DNA of 64,000 nucleotides from Bradyrhizobium sp. ORS 285 (GTDB lineage Bacteria > Pseudomonadota > Alphaproteobacteria > Rhizobiales > Xanthobacteraceae): contig NZ_LT859959.1 in the NCBI RefSeq assembly GCF_900176205.1, positions 5,911,001 to 5,975,000 on the forward strand, in the 5' to 3' direction. The translations under genes and the position numbers were made by a program. Under the pieces are notes generated by a model, which saw only the letters and a list, made by a program, of their open reading frames with translations, made no database searches and was not told where the DNA came from. Below, in pieces: positions 46,659-55,963 of the stretch (position 1 is its first letter; every line of letters begins with the position of its first letter).

Positions 46659-47132
46659 TCAGCGCCCTGGACGCAATTCGAGGCTTTGCAGCCCGGCCGA
46701 GACGGAAAGACCCACCTGGCCCTGGACGCTGAGCGGCTGCAGCGCGATCGAGTTGGCGGAGCCGCCGACCAGCACGTTACCACCCACGCCGACGCCGACC
46801 GCAGCCGAGCCCTGCGCGCCGGCATAGTCGCCGGAGAGATCGCCCGGCCCGAGCCGCGCCACCGGGGCATAGACCACCCACGCCAGCAGCGATTCCTGGG
46901 TGATGCCGAGATCGAGGCCGACCTTGCGGATGGTGGCGACGTAGCGGTCCTCGGGAATGCCGTCGGCGCGCAGCACGCAGCCGAGATGGGTCACCGAGCC
47001 GACGATGAAGCCGACGCTGGCGCCGCCGCGGCATTCGAGGACACCGACCCGCACGCGATCTTGCGCATGGGCCGCGCCGCCGATGCAGAGGACGGCCGCA
47101 GCAGTGAGCCCGGCGAGGATGGTCGAGCGCAT
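46659..47132 (-). CDS. DUF992 family secreted protein, first copy
   Basis: A 157-residue exported protein with signal peptide 1-24 (cleavage after AHA). The mature part is the DUF992 pattern: VRVGVLECRGGASVGFIVGSV, LGCVLRADGIPEDRYVATIRKVGLDLGIT, then a glycine-rich GVGVGGNVLVGGS and a final LQPLSVQGQVGLSVSAGLQSLEL. Two Cys (GVLEC and LGC) could form a disulfide. The function of the family is not known; it is common in Rhizobiales envelopes. A homologue lies 180 bases upstream on the same strand. Confidence 0.88.
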   Translation of the reverse strand: MRSTILAGLTAAAVLCIGGAAHAQDRVRVGVLECRGGASVGFIVGSVTHLGCVLRADGIPEDRYVATIRKVGLDLGITQESLLAWVVYAPVARLGPGDLSGDYAGAQGSAAVGVGVGGNVLVGGSANSIALQPLSVQGQVGLSVSAGLQSLELRPGR

Positions 47133-47308
47133 GAATAAACTCCGGCTGAAATGAAGCTGTGATGCAGACCCGTCGACCGGACTGATGATCACGGGCGATC
47201 ACATCTATGCCACAAGGCTTACAGCCGTACCAGAAGCACACGCGTTCATCTGCCTGAACGCACACGCGTCGCCCCACGCAGCGCTGCTGCGAGGCATTGT
47301 CGTCGTGC

Positions 47309-47833
47309 TCAGCGATAGTAGCGCGAGAAGTAGGACGACGGCTGGCTCGGGCTCGGATGAATCGGCAGCAGCGGCACCAGCTCGACCTCGGTGATTCCCG
47401 CCGCGAGGTTCATGCCGGTCTGCCCCTGCAGGCTGATCGGCTGCAGCTGAGTGGCGCGATCGGCGTCGCGCACCAGGAAGCTGCCGCCGAAGCCGACCAG
47501 CGCAGCGGCGTTGGCCGACACGCCGCCATAGCGGCCGCCGAGCTCGCTGCGGCCGAAATCATTGACGGGCGCGCTGACCGCCCAGGCCATCCTGGTCTCA
47601 TCCGTCAGGCCGAGATCGAGACCGTAGCGGCGGACTTTGGCGACGTAGCGCTCCGGCGCGCGGCCCTGGCTGCGGAAGACGCAGCGCAGCCGCGCCTGCG
47701 ACATCACCAGCTTGCCGCTGGTGCGGCGTCCCTCGCATTCGAGCACGCCGGCGCGCATGGGCCGACTGGCGTGGGCCTGCGCCAACGGCGCGACCGACAC
47801 AAGCAACAAGACCGACAGCACAAGCAGCCGCAT
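47309..47833 (-). CDS. DUF992 family secreted protein, second copy
   Basis: A 174-residue exported protein; signal peptide about 1-20. It matches its neighbour in order: MRAGVLECEGRRTSGKLV, LRCVFRSQGRAPERYVAKVRRYGLDLGLT, GGSFLVRDADRATQLQPISLQGQTGMNLAAGI. It has a longer Pro/Ser/Tyr tail (PSPSQPSSYFSRYYR). ATG 47833 was chosen for the signal sequence; ATG 47842 is also in frame. The two copies suggest a tandem duplication that has diverged. Confidence 0.85.
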   Translation of the reverse strand: MRLLVLSVLLLVSVAPLAQAHASRPMRAGVLECEGRRTSGKLVMSQARLRCVFRSQGRAPERYVAKVRRYGLDLGLTDETRMAWAVSAPVNDFGRSELGGRYGGVSANAAALVGFGGSFLVRDADRATQLQPISLQGQTGMNLAAGITEVELVPLLPIHPSPSQPSSYFSRYYR

Positions 47834-47877
47834 CGAACTCAAACCCTACGCAACCAGAACTTACCTCCGGACAAAAG

Positions 47878-47908
47878 AAAGGCGCCATGTTCAAAACATG
47901 GCGCCTTT
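47878..47908 (-). terminator. rho-independent terminator of the aminotransferase gene
   Basis: A perfect 14-bp stem AAAGGCGCCATGTT with a 3-base loop lies 46 bases past the stop. On the minus strand it is followed by CTTTTGTCC. Confidence 0.85.
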
Positions 47909-47954
47909 CGGCCTGGAACTTGACTTCTGGTGTTTCGAGGCAGCTGTTGCCTGA

Positions 47955-49166
<1,212 letters not shown>

Positions 49167-49362
49167 CTATGCAGGCGTCTTGGATCAGGCGTCGTGGATC
49201 ACCCTCTTCGGGCCACGACCGGTCATGTCAGGGAAACGCCTGCTTTTAAGGCCCGCAGGCCCGCATCGCAAGAAGCTTGGGCACATGGCTCCCAAGACTT
49301 TAGAGAACGTTAAAGCGGCCTCGCTAGCCTGCCGCCAAGATTGTCCCAATTTTCAGGCCGAA

Positions 49363-50595
49363 ATGACCACCATCGCGTGCGCCCTGCGATCCGGCGACTG
49401 GCTGACGGCCGCACGGATCAAGTCCTACAGCTGGATCCTGCTCGCGGTCACGTGTGCTGCGATCGCCGGCTGGATCGCCCTGTCCGATGGGCTGATCGAC
49501 CGCAACGGCAAGCCGATCGGCACCGACTTCTCCAACGTCTATGCGGCAGGCGTGCTGACCCTTCAAGGCAAGGCCGCCGATGCCTATGACCCGCCGCTGC
49601 AGCACGCGACGGAGAAGGCCGTGTTCGACGGCCGCGACGTGCCGTTCTTCGGCTGGCACTATCCGCCGTTCTTCTTCGCGATCGCCGCGATCACGGCCCT
49701 GCTGCCCTATGCCGGCGGGCTGGCGCTGTGGGTGGTCTCGAGCCTGCTGGCCTATCTCCTGGTGATGCGCGCGATCCTGCCGCGGCCCGAGACGCTGCTC
49801 GTCGCCGCCGCCTTTCCCGCCGTGTTCGTCAACATCGGCCACGGCCAGAATGCGTTCTTTACCGCTGCGCTGCTCGGCGGCGCCTTGCTCGCGATGGAGC
49901 GCGGCCGGCCATGGCTCGCGGGCGTGCTCATCGGCCTGCTCGCCTACAAGCCGCAATTCGGCGTCCTGATTCCCGTTGCGCTCATCGCCGGCGCGCGCTG
50001 GCCGACGATTGCGGCCGCCGGCGCCACCGTGATTGCGCTGGTCGCGATCAGCTTCGTCGCGCTCGGCCATGACGTCTGGCATGCGTTCTTCCAGTCGATG
50101 ACCTTCACACAGACGGTGGTGCTCGAACAAGGCGGCACCGGCTGGGAGAAAATCCAGTCGGTGTTCTCCGCAGCACGTCACTGGGGTGCCGACATCAAAA
50201 CCGCTTACACGGTGCAGAGTCTGCTGGCGCTGTCGCTCGCGGCCGGTCTCGCCTGGTTGTGGCGGAGCGAGGCGGCATTCGACCTCAAGGCTTCGGCGCT
50301 GGCGAGCGCGAGCCTGCTGGCAACGCCCTACGTGCTCGACTACGACCTCGTGGTGCTGGCGGTCGCGATCATCTTCTTCGCACGTCACGGCCTCGCCAAC
50401 GGCTTTCGCGACTACGAGCTCAGCCTGCTCGCCGCCGCCTGGATCGTGCCGCTGCTGTCACGCAGCATCGCCGGCTTCACGACGATCCCGCTCGGCTTGA
50501 TCGTTCTGGTGAGCCTGTTTGCGTTGACGCTGCACCGTGCGCTCGCCGATCGCAGCTCCGAGATCGAAGCACACGCGGGCATCGCGCAGGCGTGA
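49363..50595 (+). CDS. GT87 family glycosyltransferase-like membrane protein
   Basis: A 410-residue polytopic protein with about ten helices. The GT87 (DUF2029) family pattern is seen as TDFSNVYAAGVLTLQGKAADAYDP after helix 1, followed by FGWHYPPFFFAIAA, NIGHGQNAFFTAALLGGA, and YKPQFGVLIP. GT87 members are polyprenyl-phosphate mannosyl/glycosyl transferases using the Asp in the first loop (GTDF). ATG 49363 starts just upstream of conserved sequence and has AGG 8 bases ahead. It is an isolated gene, and the acceptor is unknown. Confidence 0.85.
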   Translation: MTTIACALRSGDWLTAARIKSYSWILLAVTCAAIAGWIALSDGLIDRNGKPIGTDFSNVYAAGVLTLQGKAADAYDPPLQHATEKAVFDGRDVPFFGWHYPPFFFAIAAITALLPYAGGLALWVVSSLLAYLLVMRAILPRPETLLVAAAFPAVFVNIGHGQNAFFTAALLGGALLAMERGRPWLAGVLIGLLAYKPQFGVLIPVALIAGARWPTIAAAGATVIALVAISFVALGHDVWHAFFQSMTFTQTVVLEQGGTGWEKIQSVFSAARHWGADIKTAYTVQSLLALSLAAGLAWLWRSEAAFDLKASALASASLLATPYVLDYDLVVLAVAIIFFARHGLANGFRDYELSLLAAAWIVPLLSRSIAGFTTIPLGLIVLVSLFALTLHRALADRSSEIEAHAGIAQA

Positions 50596-50788
50596 TCTCT
50601 GCTTTCGGCGGCTGTTGGAAAGTTGTTGTCTGCGCGTGCAGTGCAGTAGCGCATTTCGACTTTTTCCATCCGACAGGACTTGCAGCCCGCGCCCTTCGGC
50701 ATCATTGTCTGGCCGCATTGCGGGACGATCTCGCGCCCCGATCTGCGATTCTACCACGCGATGATTCCTCGAACTCGACATTGGCCGG

Positions 50789-51439
50789 ATGTACAAGCTC
50801 TATTCGATGCAGCGCTCAGGCAACAGCTACAAGGTCCGCCTTGCGCTGGCGCTGTTGAACGCGCCCTATCAGGCGATCGAGATCGACATCCTCAGAGGTG
50901 AGAGCCGCACGCCGGACTTCCTCGCCAAGAATCCGAGCGGCCAGGTGCCGCTGCTCGAGGTCGGCGACGACCGCTACATCGCCGAGTCCAATGCGATCCT
51001 GTGGTACGTCGCCGGCGGCACGCCGCTGGTGCCGGAGTCCCGAATCGAGCGCGCCGAAGCGCTGCAATGGATGTTCTTCGAACAGCACGCGCTCGAGCCG
51101 AACATCGGCGCCGCTTATTTCTGGCTGCTGCTGGTGAAAGGCGGACGCGACCTGCAGACGCACGCGCTGGAAGACTGGATGGAGCGCGGCTACGCAGCGC
51201 TGCAGGTGATGGAGAATCACCTCAAGAGCAACGACTACTTCGCGGCAAAGCAGCTCACGGTCGCGGACATCGCGCTCTACGGCTACACCCACGTCGCCGA
51301 TCGCTGCGATTTCGATCTCTCGACGTTTCCGAAGATCCGCAGCTGGCTGCGCCGGGTGGAGCAGACCCCCGGCTTCGTGGCGATGGACTGGCAGCCGGCC
51401 CTGATCGATTCCGCAGGGATCGCCGCCGACTACGATTGA
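50789..51439 (+). CDS. glutathione S-transferase family protein
   Basis: A 216-residue protein with an N-terminal thioredoxin-like domain (1-78): MYKLYSMQRSGNSYKVRLAL, NPSGQVPLLE with the cis-Pro, and YIAESNAILWYVA glutathione-binding segment. An all-helical C-terminal domain contains the N-capping FAAKQLTVADIALYGYTHVAD motif. The catalytic Ser is likely in SMQRSGN. The substrate is unknown. A weak ribosome binding site precedes ATG 50789. Confidence 0.92.
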   Translation: MYKLYSMQRSGNSYKVRLALALLNAPYQAIEIDILRGESRTPDFLAKNPSGQVPLLEVGDDRYIAESNAILWYVAGGTPLVPESRIERAEALQWMFFEQHALEPNIGAAYFWLLLVKGGRDLQTHALEDWMERGYAALQVMENHLKSNDYFAAKQLTVADIALYGYTHVADRCDFDLSTFPKIRSWLRRVEQTPGFVAMDWQPALIDSAGIAADYD

Positions 51440-51630
51440 ACCGCGACCGTAAGACTACCGACCTCCCGTAGAACAGCGGGGAAAATACACGTTTTAGCGG
51501 GAACAAATACCTCTAGCGCCATGTTTCCGCCGCTTTTGGTCGTTGACCGCCGCATTCCTGCCCAGCGTGACCTTAGAATTTACCTCTGCGAGTGATTCGC
51601 TCGCGGATGTAGGGGTAAGGGATTCGTTGT

Positions 51631-51870
51631 ATGTCCCGGTGGCGTCGAGCTTCCGTTCCGAGCTTCAGTTGGGTCCGCGGCCAGGTCGCGGGAGTGGAAC
51701 ATCATAGCGATCCGAGCACCATCGTCAGCGGCTTCCACGTCAACGCGACGCTGACCCTTCCTTCCGGCCTGACCACCGCAGTCGCCGTCGTCATCGCCGC
51801 CAGCACGATCTCATTGACCTTCACGCTCACCGTGCTGTCGGCCCGCGCCGTCTTGTCGTTGCTCGCTTAG
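51631..51870 (+). CDS. short possible ORF, hydrophobic C-terminus
   Basis: A 79-residue frame with AAGGGA ahead of ATG 51631. The first 30 residues are Arg/Trp/Ser-rich and the last 40 contain a Thr/Ala/Val-rich helix-like stretch (TTAVAVVIAASTISLTFTL). It could be a small membrane protein or a non-coding frame. No homologue can be named. Confidence 0.3.
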   Translation: MSRWRRASVPSFSWVRGQVAGVEHHSDPSTIVSGFHVNATLTLPSGLTTAVAVVIAASTISLTFTLTVLSARAVLSLLA

Positions 51871-51937
51871 CAGGAAGCCATTTTGACAACCCTTCGCGGT
51901 TTTCGCGACAACAGGCGATGATTGTCTCGCGCTCCAA

Positions 51938-52132
51938 ATGGCGATGAAATCAACGGTCGTAATCGTTGCCGTGACCCTGGCACTCGCGATCCTGCTGGCG
52001 GCGTCACTGCTGATCATCATCGAGCGGCGCGGCGAGCTCTCGCTGTCGCCGATGACCGAGGACGGCCAGATCCTTCATGCTGAGCTGGTCAGGCCATCCG
52101 GCGCGGACACAGTGCCGGCAGTCCCCGATTGA
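51938..52132 (+). CDS. small single-pass membrane protein
   Basis: A 64-residue frame with one long hydrophobic helix (about residues 5-28, VVIVAVTLALAILLAASLL) followed by a short polar tail. It could be real, as such small proteins are common, but the ribosome binding site is poor. The start may be ATG 51938 or 51944. Confidence 0.4.
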   Translation: MAMKSTVVIVAVTLALAILLAASLLIIIERRGELSLSPMTEDGQILHAELVRPSGADTVPAVPD

Positions 52133-52190
52133 TCGCAGCCGCAGCACTGGGTATCGAAGGCCGTCGACATCGAACAGGCGGCGAAGCTTC

Positions 52191-52652
52191 ATGCATGAGA
52201 CACTCACCGTGCGCGCAGTCGCGCACGCGGACTACGATCGATGGCTGCCCCTGTGGGACGGCTATAATGCGTTCTACGGCCGATCGGGACCGACCGCCCT
52301 GCCCGCCGAGATCACCGCGACCACCTGGACTCGCTTCTTCGATGCCAGCGAGCCGGTCCACGCTCTGGTCGCCGAGAGCGCCGGCGAGCTGATCGGACTT
52401 GCGCATTATCTGTATCACCGCGCCACGACGTCGATCGCACCGCTCTGCTATCTCAACGACCTCTTCACCAGCGAGGCCGCTCGCGGCAAGGGCGTCGGCC
52501 GCGCGCTGATCGAAGCCGTCTACGCGCAGGCGCGCGCCGCAGGCTCGGGGCGCGTCTACTGGCAGACCCACGAGACCAACATCACCGCCCAGGCGCTCTA
52601 CGACAAGATCGCCGAGCGCTCGGGCTTCATCGTCTACCGCAAGTCCGTGTAG
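52191..52652 (+). CDS. GNAT family N-acetyltransferase
   Basis: A 153-residue acetyltransferase. It starts TVRAVAHADYDRWLPLWDGY, has the acetyl-CoA loop FTSEAARGKGVGRALIEAVYAQAR, and ends TNITAQALYDKIAERSGFIVYRK, a typical C-terminal strand. The substrate is not evident. It has no operon partner. Confidence 0.9.
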   Translation: MHETLTVRAVAHADYDRWLPLWDGYNAFYGRSGPTALPAEITATTWTRFFDASEPVHALVAESAGELIGLAHYLYHRATTSIAPLCYLNDLFTSEAARGKGVGRALIEAVYAQARAAGSGRVYWQTHETNITAQALYDKIAERSGFIVYRKSV

Positions 52653-52830
52653 TACCACCCGGCTGTCACGCAGCCGTCACGCCCGGCGCCTACGCTCACA
52701 CCCGAGCGCTTGATCAGGCCCCCCGTCACAGATCACGCGCGTCAGCGGTCCCCGTCAGTCGCCGTCTCTGACCGGGGCCGCTTCTTTTCAAGTTGCAAGT
52801 GGCGGTGGGCCAGCCGGCCTCGACTGCGTC

Positions 52831-54810
52831 TCATGCAACATTCGTCGTCGGATCAAGTTTGACCGACGGCACCGGCGGAGACGTCTTGGCCCGCGCGGCG
52901 TCGATGCACACCTTGACAGCCTCGCCCATGCTCACAGTGACCAGGTCGGCCTTGGTCGCTTCTTGCAGCGCCTTCGCTGCGTCCTGATCGAGATCCGCCG
53001 CGCAGCAGACCAACATCACCTTGGCCCTCGGGAGGCGCCGCTTCAGGCGGCGGACTCCGTAGCGCATATGGGCAACGCCGGAGTGGCCGAGGTAAACCAG
53101 GCAGGCAATCGCAAGTCCTGCCGGCTCGAGCTTGATGACGTTCGCCGTCGACAGCGCCTCCGCTCCCGACACCTTCGCCCCCAATCCGTGCGCCGAGAAC
53201 AACTGCGCAAGAAGCACCGCGGCCGCTTCATCGATCGGTGTTCGACCCGCCATGCAAAGCAACGGCTGTTCGCTTCTCCACCCTTCCGCAAGGCTATCTT
53301 TGCTGAGCACGGGTAACGTGTCAGCGTGCCCGTTGCTCGCCGAGCCGTCGATGGCTGACGCCGCTTCTGGATCGGTCGTCGTCTCGCCAGCCGCAGGAGC
53401 GTCATTCTGGTCGGAGAGATCGACGGTCAACTCGGTCACCGCGTCACGGATGGTCGCAAGGCGATCGTAAGCGAGCGCCCCTCGCTCGGCGTCGGCCTGG
53501 GCCAACTGCAGCCCCTTGACGGCGACCTCATCGCAATAGGCGATCAGGGACCGCTCTTTCAAAAACTCCTCGGCTTTCTCGGCCGCTTCCGTTGGATCGT
53601 TCGCGAGCATGCGCTGATAGAAGATCTCGGGCGGCGACAGCGCCGGACGATCGCCGAACATCACGTCGAGGAACTCCAGGCGCTCCACATGCCGTCCGAT
53701 GACGACTAGGCAGACCGTCAGCGGCGTCGCGAGCACCAACCCGATGGGGCCCCACAGAGCGGTCCAGAACGCGGCGGACACGACCACGGCGACCGGGGAC
53801 AGACCCGTGCTTCGTCCGTAGACCATGGGTTCGATGACGTGCCCGAGCAGCGGCTCGACCACGACAAACAGCGCCAGCGTCCAGATCAGCATCGTCCAGC
53901 CGGGGTCGACTGCCGCAGCCAGCGCCAGCGGAAAGGCTGCAGCGATGACGGCGCCGATATAGGGCACGAACCGCAGCGCAGCGGCGAGGATCCCCCAGAG
54001 AATGGCGCTGGGAATGCCGATGAGCCACAGCCCAACCCCGATCACGACGCCAAATCCGCCGTTCAGGGCAAGCTGGGTCAGGAACAGTCGACTGAGCCTG
54101 TAGGCCGCATCATCGAGCGCCGCCGTGGTGCGCTGCAGGTCGGAGGAGCCGGCGAGGCGAATGAGCCTGTTCCGGAGATCCTCGCGCTGGAGCAGGATGA
54201 AGATCACGAAGATGATGATGATGCCGGTGGTCGCCAGGGGATGAATGAGCGGCGAGATCAGCGTGCGAAGACTGTCCAACGCTCCGGGATCAGGCTGGCG
54301 CACCTCGACCGGAATCGGGGCCACAGGCGTCGAAGGAGTCCCTCGGAGTCCGCTCGGCGGCCGGGGCGCCTCCGGCTCCTTCGGCTTGTCGAGCTCCTTG
54401 CCCAGATCCTTGAGCATGTCCGACGCACGCTCGAGCGTTCCTCGCCCAGCCTTGGTGTCGCGGAACGACTGGATCTTGTTGCTCATCGTCGATTGATAGT
54501 TCGGCAACTCGCTGGCGAGCTGGGCGAGTTGCGTGGCGAGCAGGCTGCCGAGCGCAAAGATCACCACGAAGGCGAGAACGACCACACTGACGACCGCCAG
54601 CCCGCGCGGAGCCCGAAGCCGCTGCAGTTGCGCCACCAGCGGCGCCAGAACGAAGCTGAGCAGAATGGCCAGCGCCACTGGAACGAAGATGTCACGGCCG
54701 AAATACAACAGCGCAATGATGATGACCGCGAAGATCGCGACAGCCAACGCGCTGATCAGACCGAGAACTTCCTCGGTGGTTCGGACACTGAGCGGTTGTC
54801 GGCTGATCAT
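52831..54810 (-). CDS. AI-2E family transporter with long C-terminal soluble domain
   Basis: A 659-residue inner-membrane protein. The N-terminal 375 residues are the AI-2E/PerM (TqsA-like) core: helices at about 18-60, 71-95, 195-209, 245-300 and 305-375, with a periplasmic or coiled loop of Pro-rich residues at 143-170. The characteristic PYIGAVIAAAFPLALAA and EPLLGHVIEPMVYGRSTGLSP motifs are present. The last 280 residues are soluble and not part of the usual core. They contain an alpha/beta segment resembling a B12-binding-like fold, LAIACLVYLGHSGVAHMRYGVRRLKRRLPRAKVMLVC being beta-alpha-beta-like. The start at ATG 54810 was chosen over the longer 54978 frame. The substrate is unknown. 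Confidence 0.88.
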   Translation of the reverse strand: MISRQPLSVRTTEEVLGLISALAVAIFAVIIIALLYFGRDIFVPVALAILLSFVLAPLVAQLQRLRAPRGLAVVSVVVLAFVVIFALGSLLATQLAQLASELPNYQSTMSNKIQSFRDTKAGRGTLERASDMLKDLGKELDKPKEPEAPRPPSGLRGTPSTPVAPIPVEVRQPDPGALDSLRTLISPLIHPLATTGIIIIFVIFILLQREDLRNRLIRLAGSSDLQRTTAALDDAAYRLSRLFLTQLALNGGFGVVIGVGLWLIGIPSAILWGILAAALRFVPYIGAVIAAAFPLALAAAVDPGWTMLIWTLALFVVVEPLLGHVIEPMVYGRSTGLSPVAVVVSAAFWTALWGPIGLVLATPLTVCLVVIGRHVERLEFLDVMFGDRPALSPPEIFYQRMLANDPTEAAEKAEEFLKERSLIAYCDEVAVKGLQLAQADAERGALAYDRLATIRDAVTELTVDLSDQNDAPAAGETTTDPEAASAIDGSASNGHADTLPVLSKDSLAEGWRSEQPLLCMAGRTPIDEAAAVLLAQLFSAHGLGAKVSGAEALSTANVIKLEPAGLAIACLVYLGHSGVAHMRYGVRRLKRRLPRAKVMLVCCAADLDQDAAKALQEATKADLVTVSMGEAVKVCIDAARAKTSPPVPSVKLDPTTNVA

Positions 54811-54990
54811 CACCCGATAACAGACGAGTGAGCCTCCAGTTCCCGCGGGGACCTTTCGTCGCATGCGGGTCAGGGGGCCGCTCCGACTGACAGACCGATC
54901 ACGCGTTCGACCGCTCCCATCAGTAAACGGGGCGCTTTGTGCCGAGAAGCAGCCACTTCGGGCCGAGAGAGGAGCCACGGCAACGGTGCA

Positions 54991-55191
54991 CTCCCTCTCC
55001 CCGTTCTTACGGGGAGAGGGTTGGGGTGAGGGGCAGCCGCACGGGAAGTGCTTGCTTTGAGCGATCGCTCACACTGAACTCGAGCCGCAGTGCCCGTCCG
55101 ATAGACCTATGTCTGGGCCCCGTATGTGAAATGCCCCTCACCCGGATTGCTGCGCAATCCGACCTCTCCCCGCAAAGAGCGGGGAGAGGTT
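54991..55191. repeat. intergenic repeat, CTCTCCCCG family, copy 2
   Basis: It has the same two modules as copy 1. The left hairpin CTCCCTCTCCCCGTT ... ACGGGGAGAGGG is followed by TGGGGTGAGGGGCAGC; the right end CCCCTCACCCGGATTGC/TGCGCAATCC ends with CTCTCCCCGC-AAAGA-GCGGGGAGAG. The 100 bases between differ in part from copy 1. Confidence 0.8.
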
Positions 55192-55333
55192 TTGTCGCCG
55201 ATGCTGAGACAGACTGCCTCAATGTGTCGATGGAGGCAACAATCCTGCTCAATGTCCCTAATATGAAGCTACTATCTGGGACAGCTCTGTGCGTTGGCCG
55301 TGTAATCCGATCAGCTTCAAAACCGCCGGTGCG

Positions 55334-55400
55334 CTCCCTCTCCCCGTTCTTCACGGGGAGAGGGGTGGGGTGAGGGGCAGCCGCACGGGAAGTGCTGCTT
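55334..55400. repeat. intergenic repeat, CTCTCCCCG family, copy 3 (left half)
   Basis: The hairpin CTCCCTCTCCCCGTTC ... CACGGGGAGAGG followed by GGGGTGAGGGGCAGC repeats the left module of copies 1 and 2. The right module is not found, so this copy is truncated. It continues in weakly similar sequence (GCACGGGAAGTGC, TTTGAGCGATCG) shared with copy 2. Confidence 0.75.
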
Positions 55401-55493
55401 TGAGCGATCGTTTACATTGATGTCGAGCCGCGGAACGGGGTGAGATTACTCCGTCCAAGTTAGGAGGAAGCGCCTCAACCTTTCGCGGACAGC

Positions 55494-55814
55494 TTACTTC
55501 TTCCCGCCCACCGTCTGCTTCACCTCGAACCCCTCGAACTGCGGAGGTCCAAGATAGAGCGGCTTGTTGTCGCCCGCCCCCTTGTGAGCCATGCGGAAGG
55601 CTTCGGATTTGGTCCAGTCCTCGAAAGCCGTCTTTGACGCCCAGATCGTGTGCGAGGCGTAGAGCGTGTGGTCCTCGGCCTCTGGGCCCTTCAACAGGTG
55701 AAATTCGACGAAGCCGGGCACCTTGTCGAGATGGCTGTCGCGCGACAGCCAGACCTGCTCGAAGGCGGCTTCCGAGCCCTTGGCGACGCGAAAGCGATTC
55801 ATGGCGATGAACAT
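55494..55814 (-). CDS. IsdG-type heme-degrading monooxygenase (antibiotic biosynthesis monooxygenase fold)
   Basis: A 106-residue protein starting at ATG 55814 with AGGAG ahead. The ABM ferredoxin-like fold is clear. The IsdG catalytic triad appears at matching places: Asn6 in MFIAMNRF, Trp58 in SHTIWASKTAFEDWTKS, and His77 in RMAHKG. IsdG-type enzymes open heme to release iron, and Bradyrhizobium has such enzymes (HmuQ and HmuD). No heme uptake genes are adjacent. Function is assigned from the triad and length; a plain ABM-fold protein is the alternative. Confidence 0.82.
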   Translation of the reverse strand: MFIAMNRFRVAKGSEAAFEQVWLSRDSHLDKVPGFVEFHLLKGPEAEDHTLYASHTIWASKTAFEDWTKSEAFRMAHKGAGDNKPLYLGPPQFEGFEVKQTVGGKK

Positions 55815-55963
55815 GCTGATCTCCTGGATGATGTGCCGCTGCACCCAGGATTAGCAGACTTTGCGCTGCGATGCGCCTGCTGACCGTGCCACCGATGGGG
55901 CGATCTCTCGCGCGATCGAAGGCGGACCCAGGGCCGCTCTCAGATAACGAACGGCTGAGTGGC

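Larger units (their letters stand above)
54811..55493. other. 680-base non-coding region with repeat copies 2 and 3
   Basis: The region between the AI-2E transporter and the heme monooxygenase genes holds two copies of the CTCTCCCCG repeat. Both flanking genes are on the minus strand and the intervening frames look non-coding. The 55200-55330 segment is unlike either repeat and shows nothing I can name. Confidence 0.6.

Noticed and set aside
52744..52790. Imperfect hairpin with TTCTTTTC after the GNAT gene
   Set aside because: The stem has mismatches and a shifted base, so it is not strong enough to list as a terminator.
54811..55493. Repeat copies 2 and 3 as remnants of an insertion sequence
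   Set aside because: No transposase fragment or target duplication is visible; the two end hairpins fit an intergenic palindromic repeat better.
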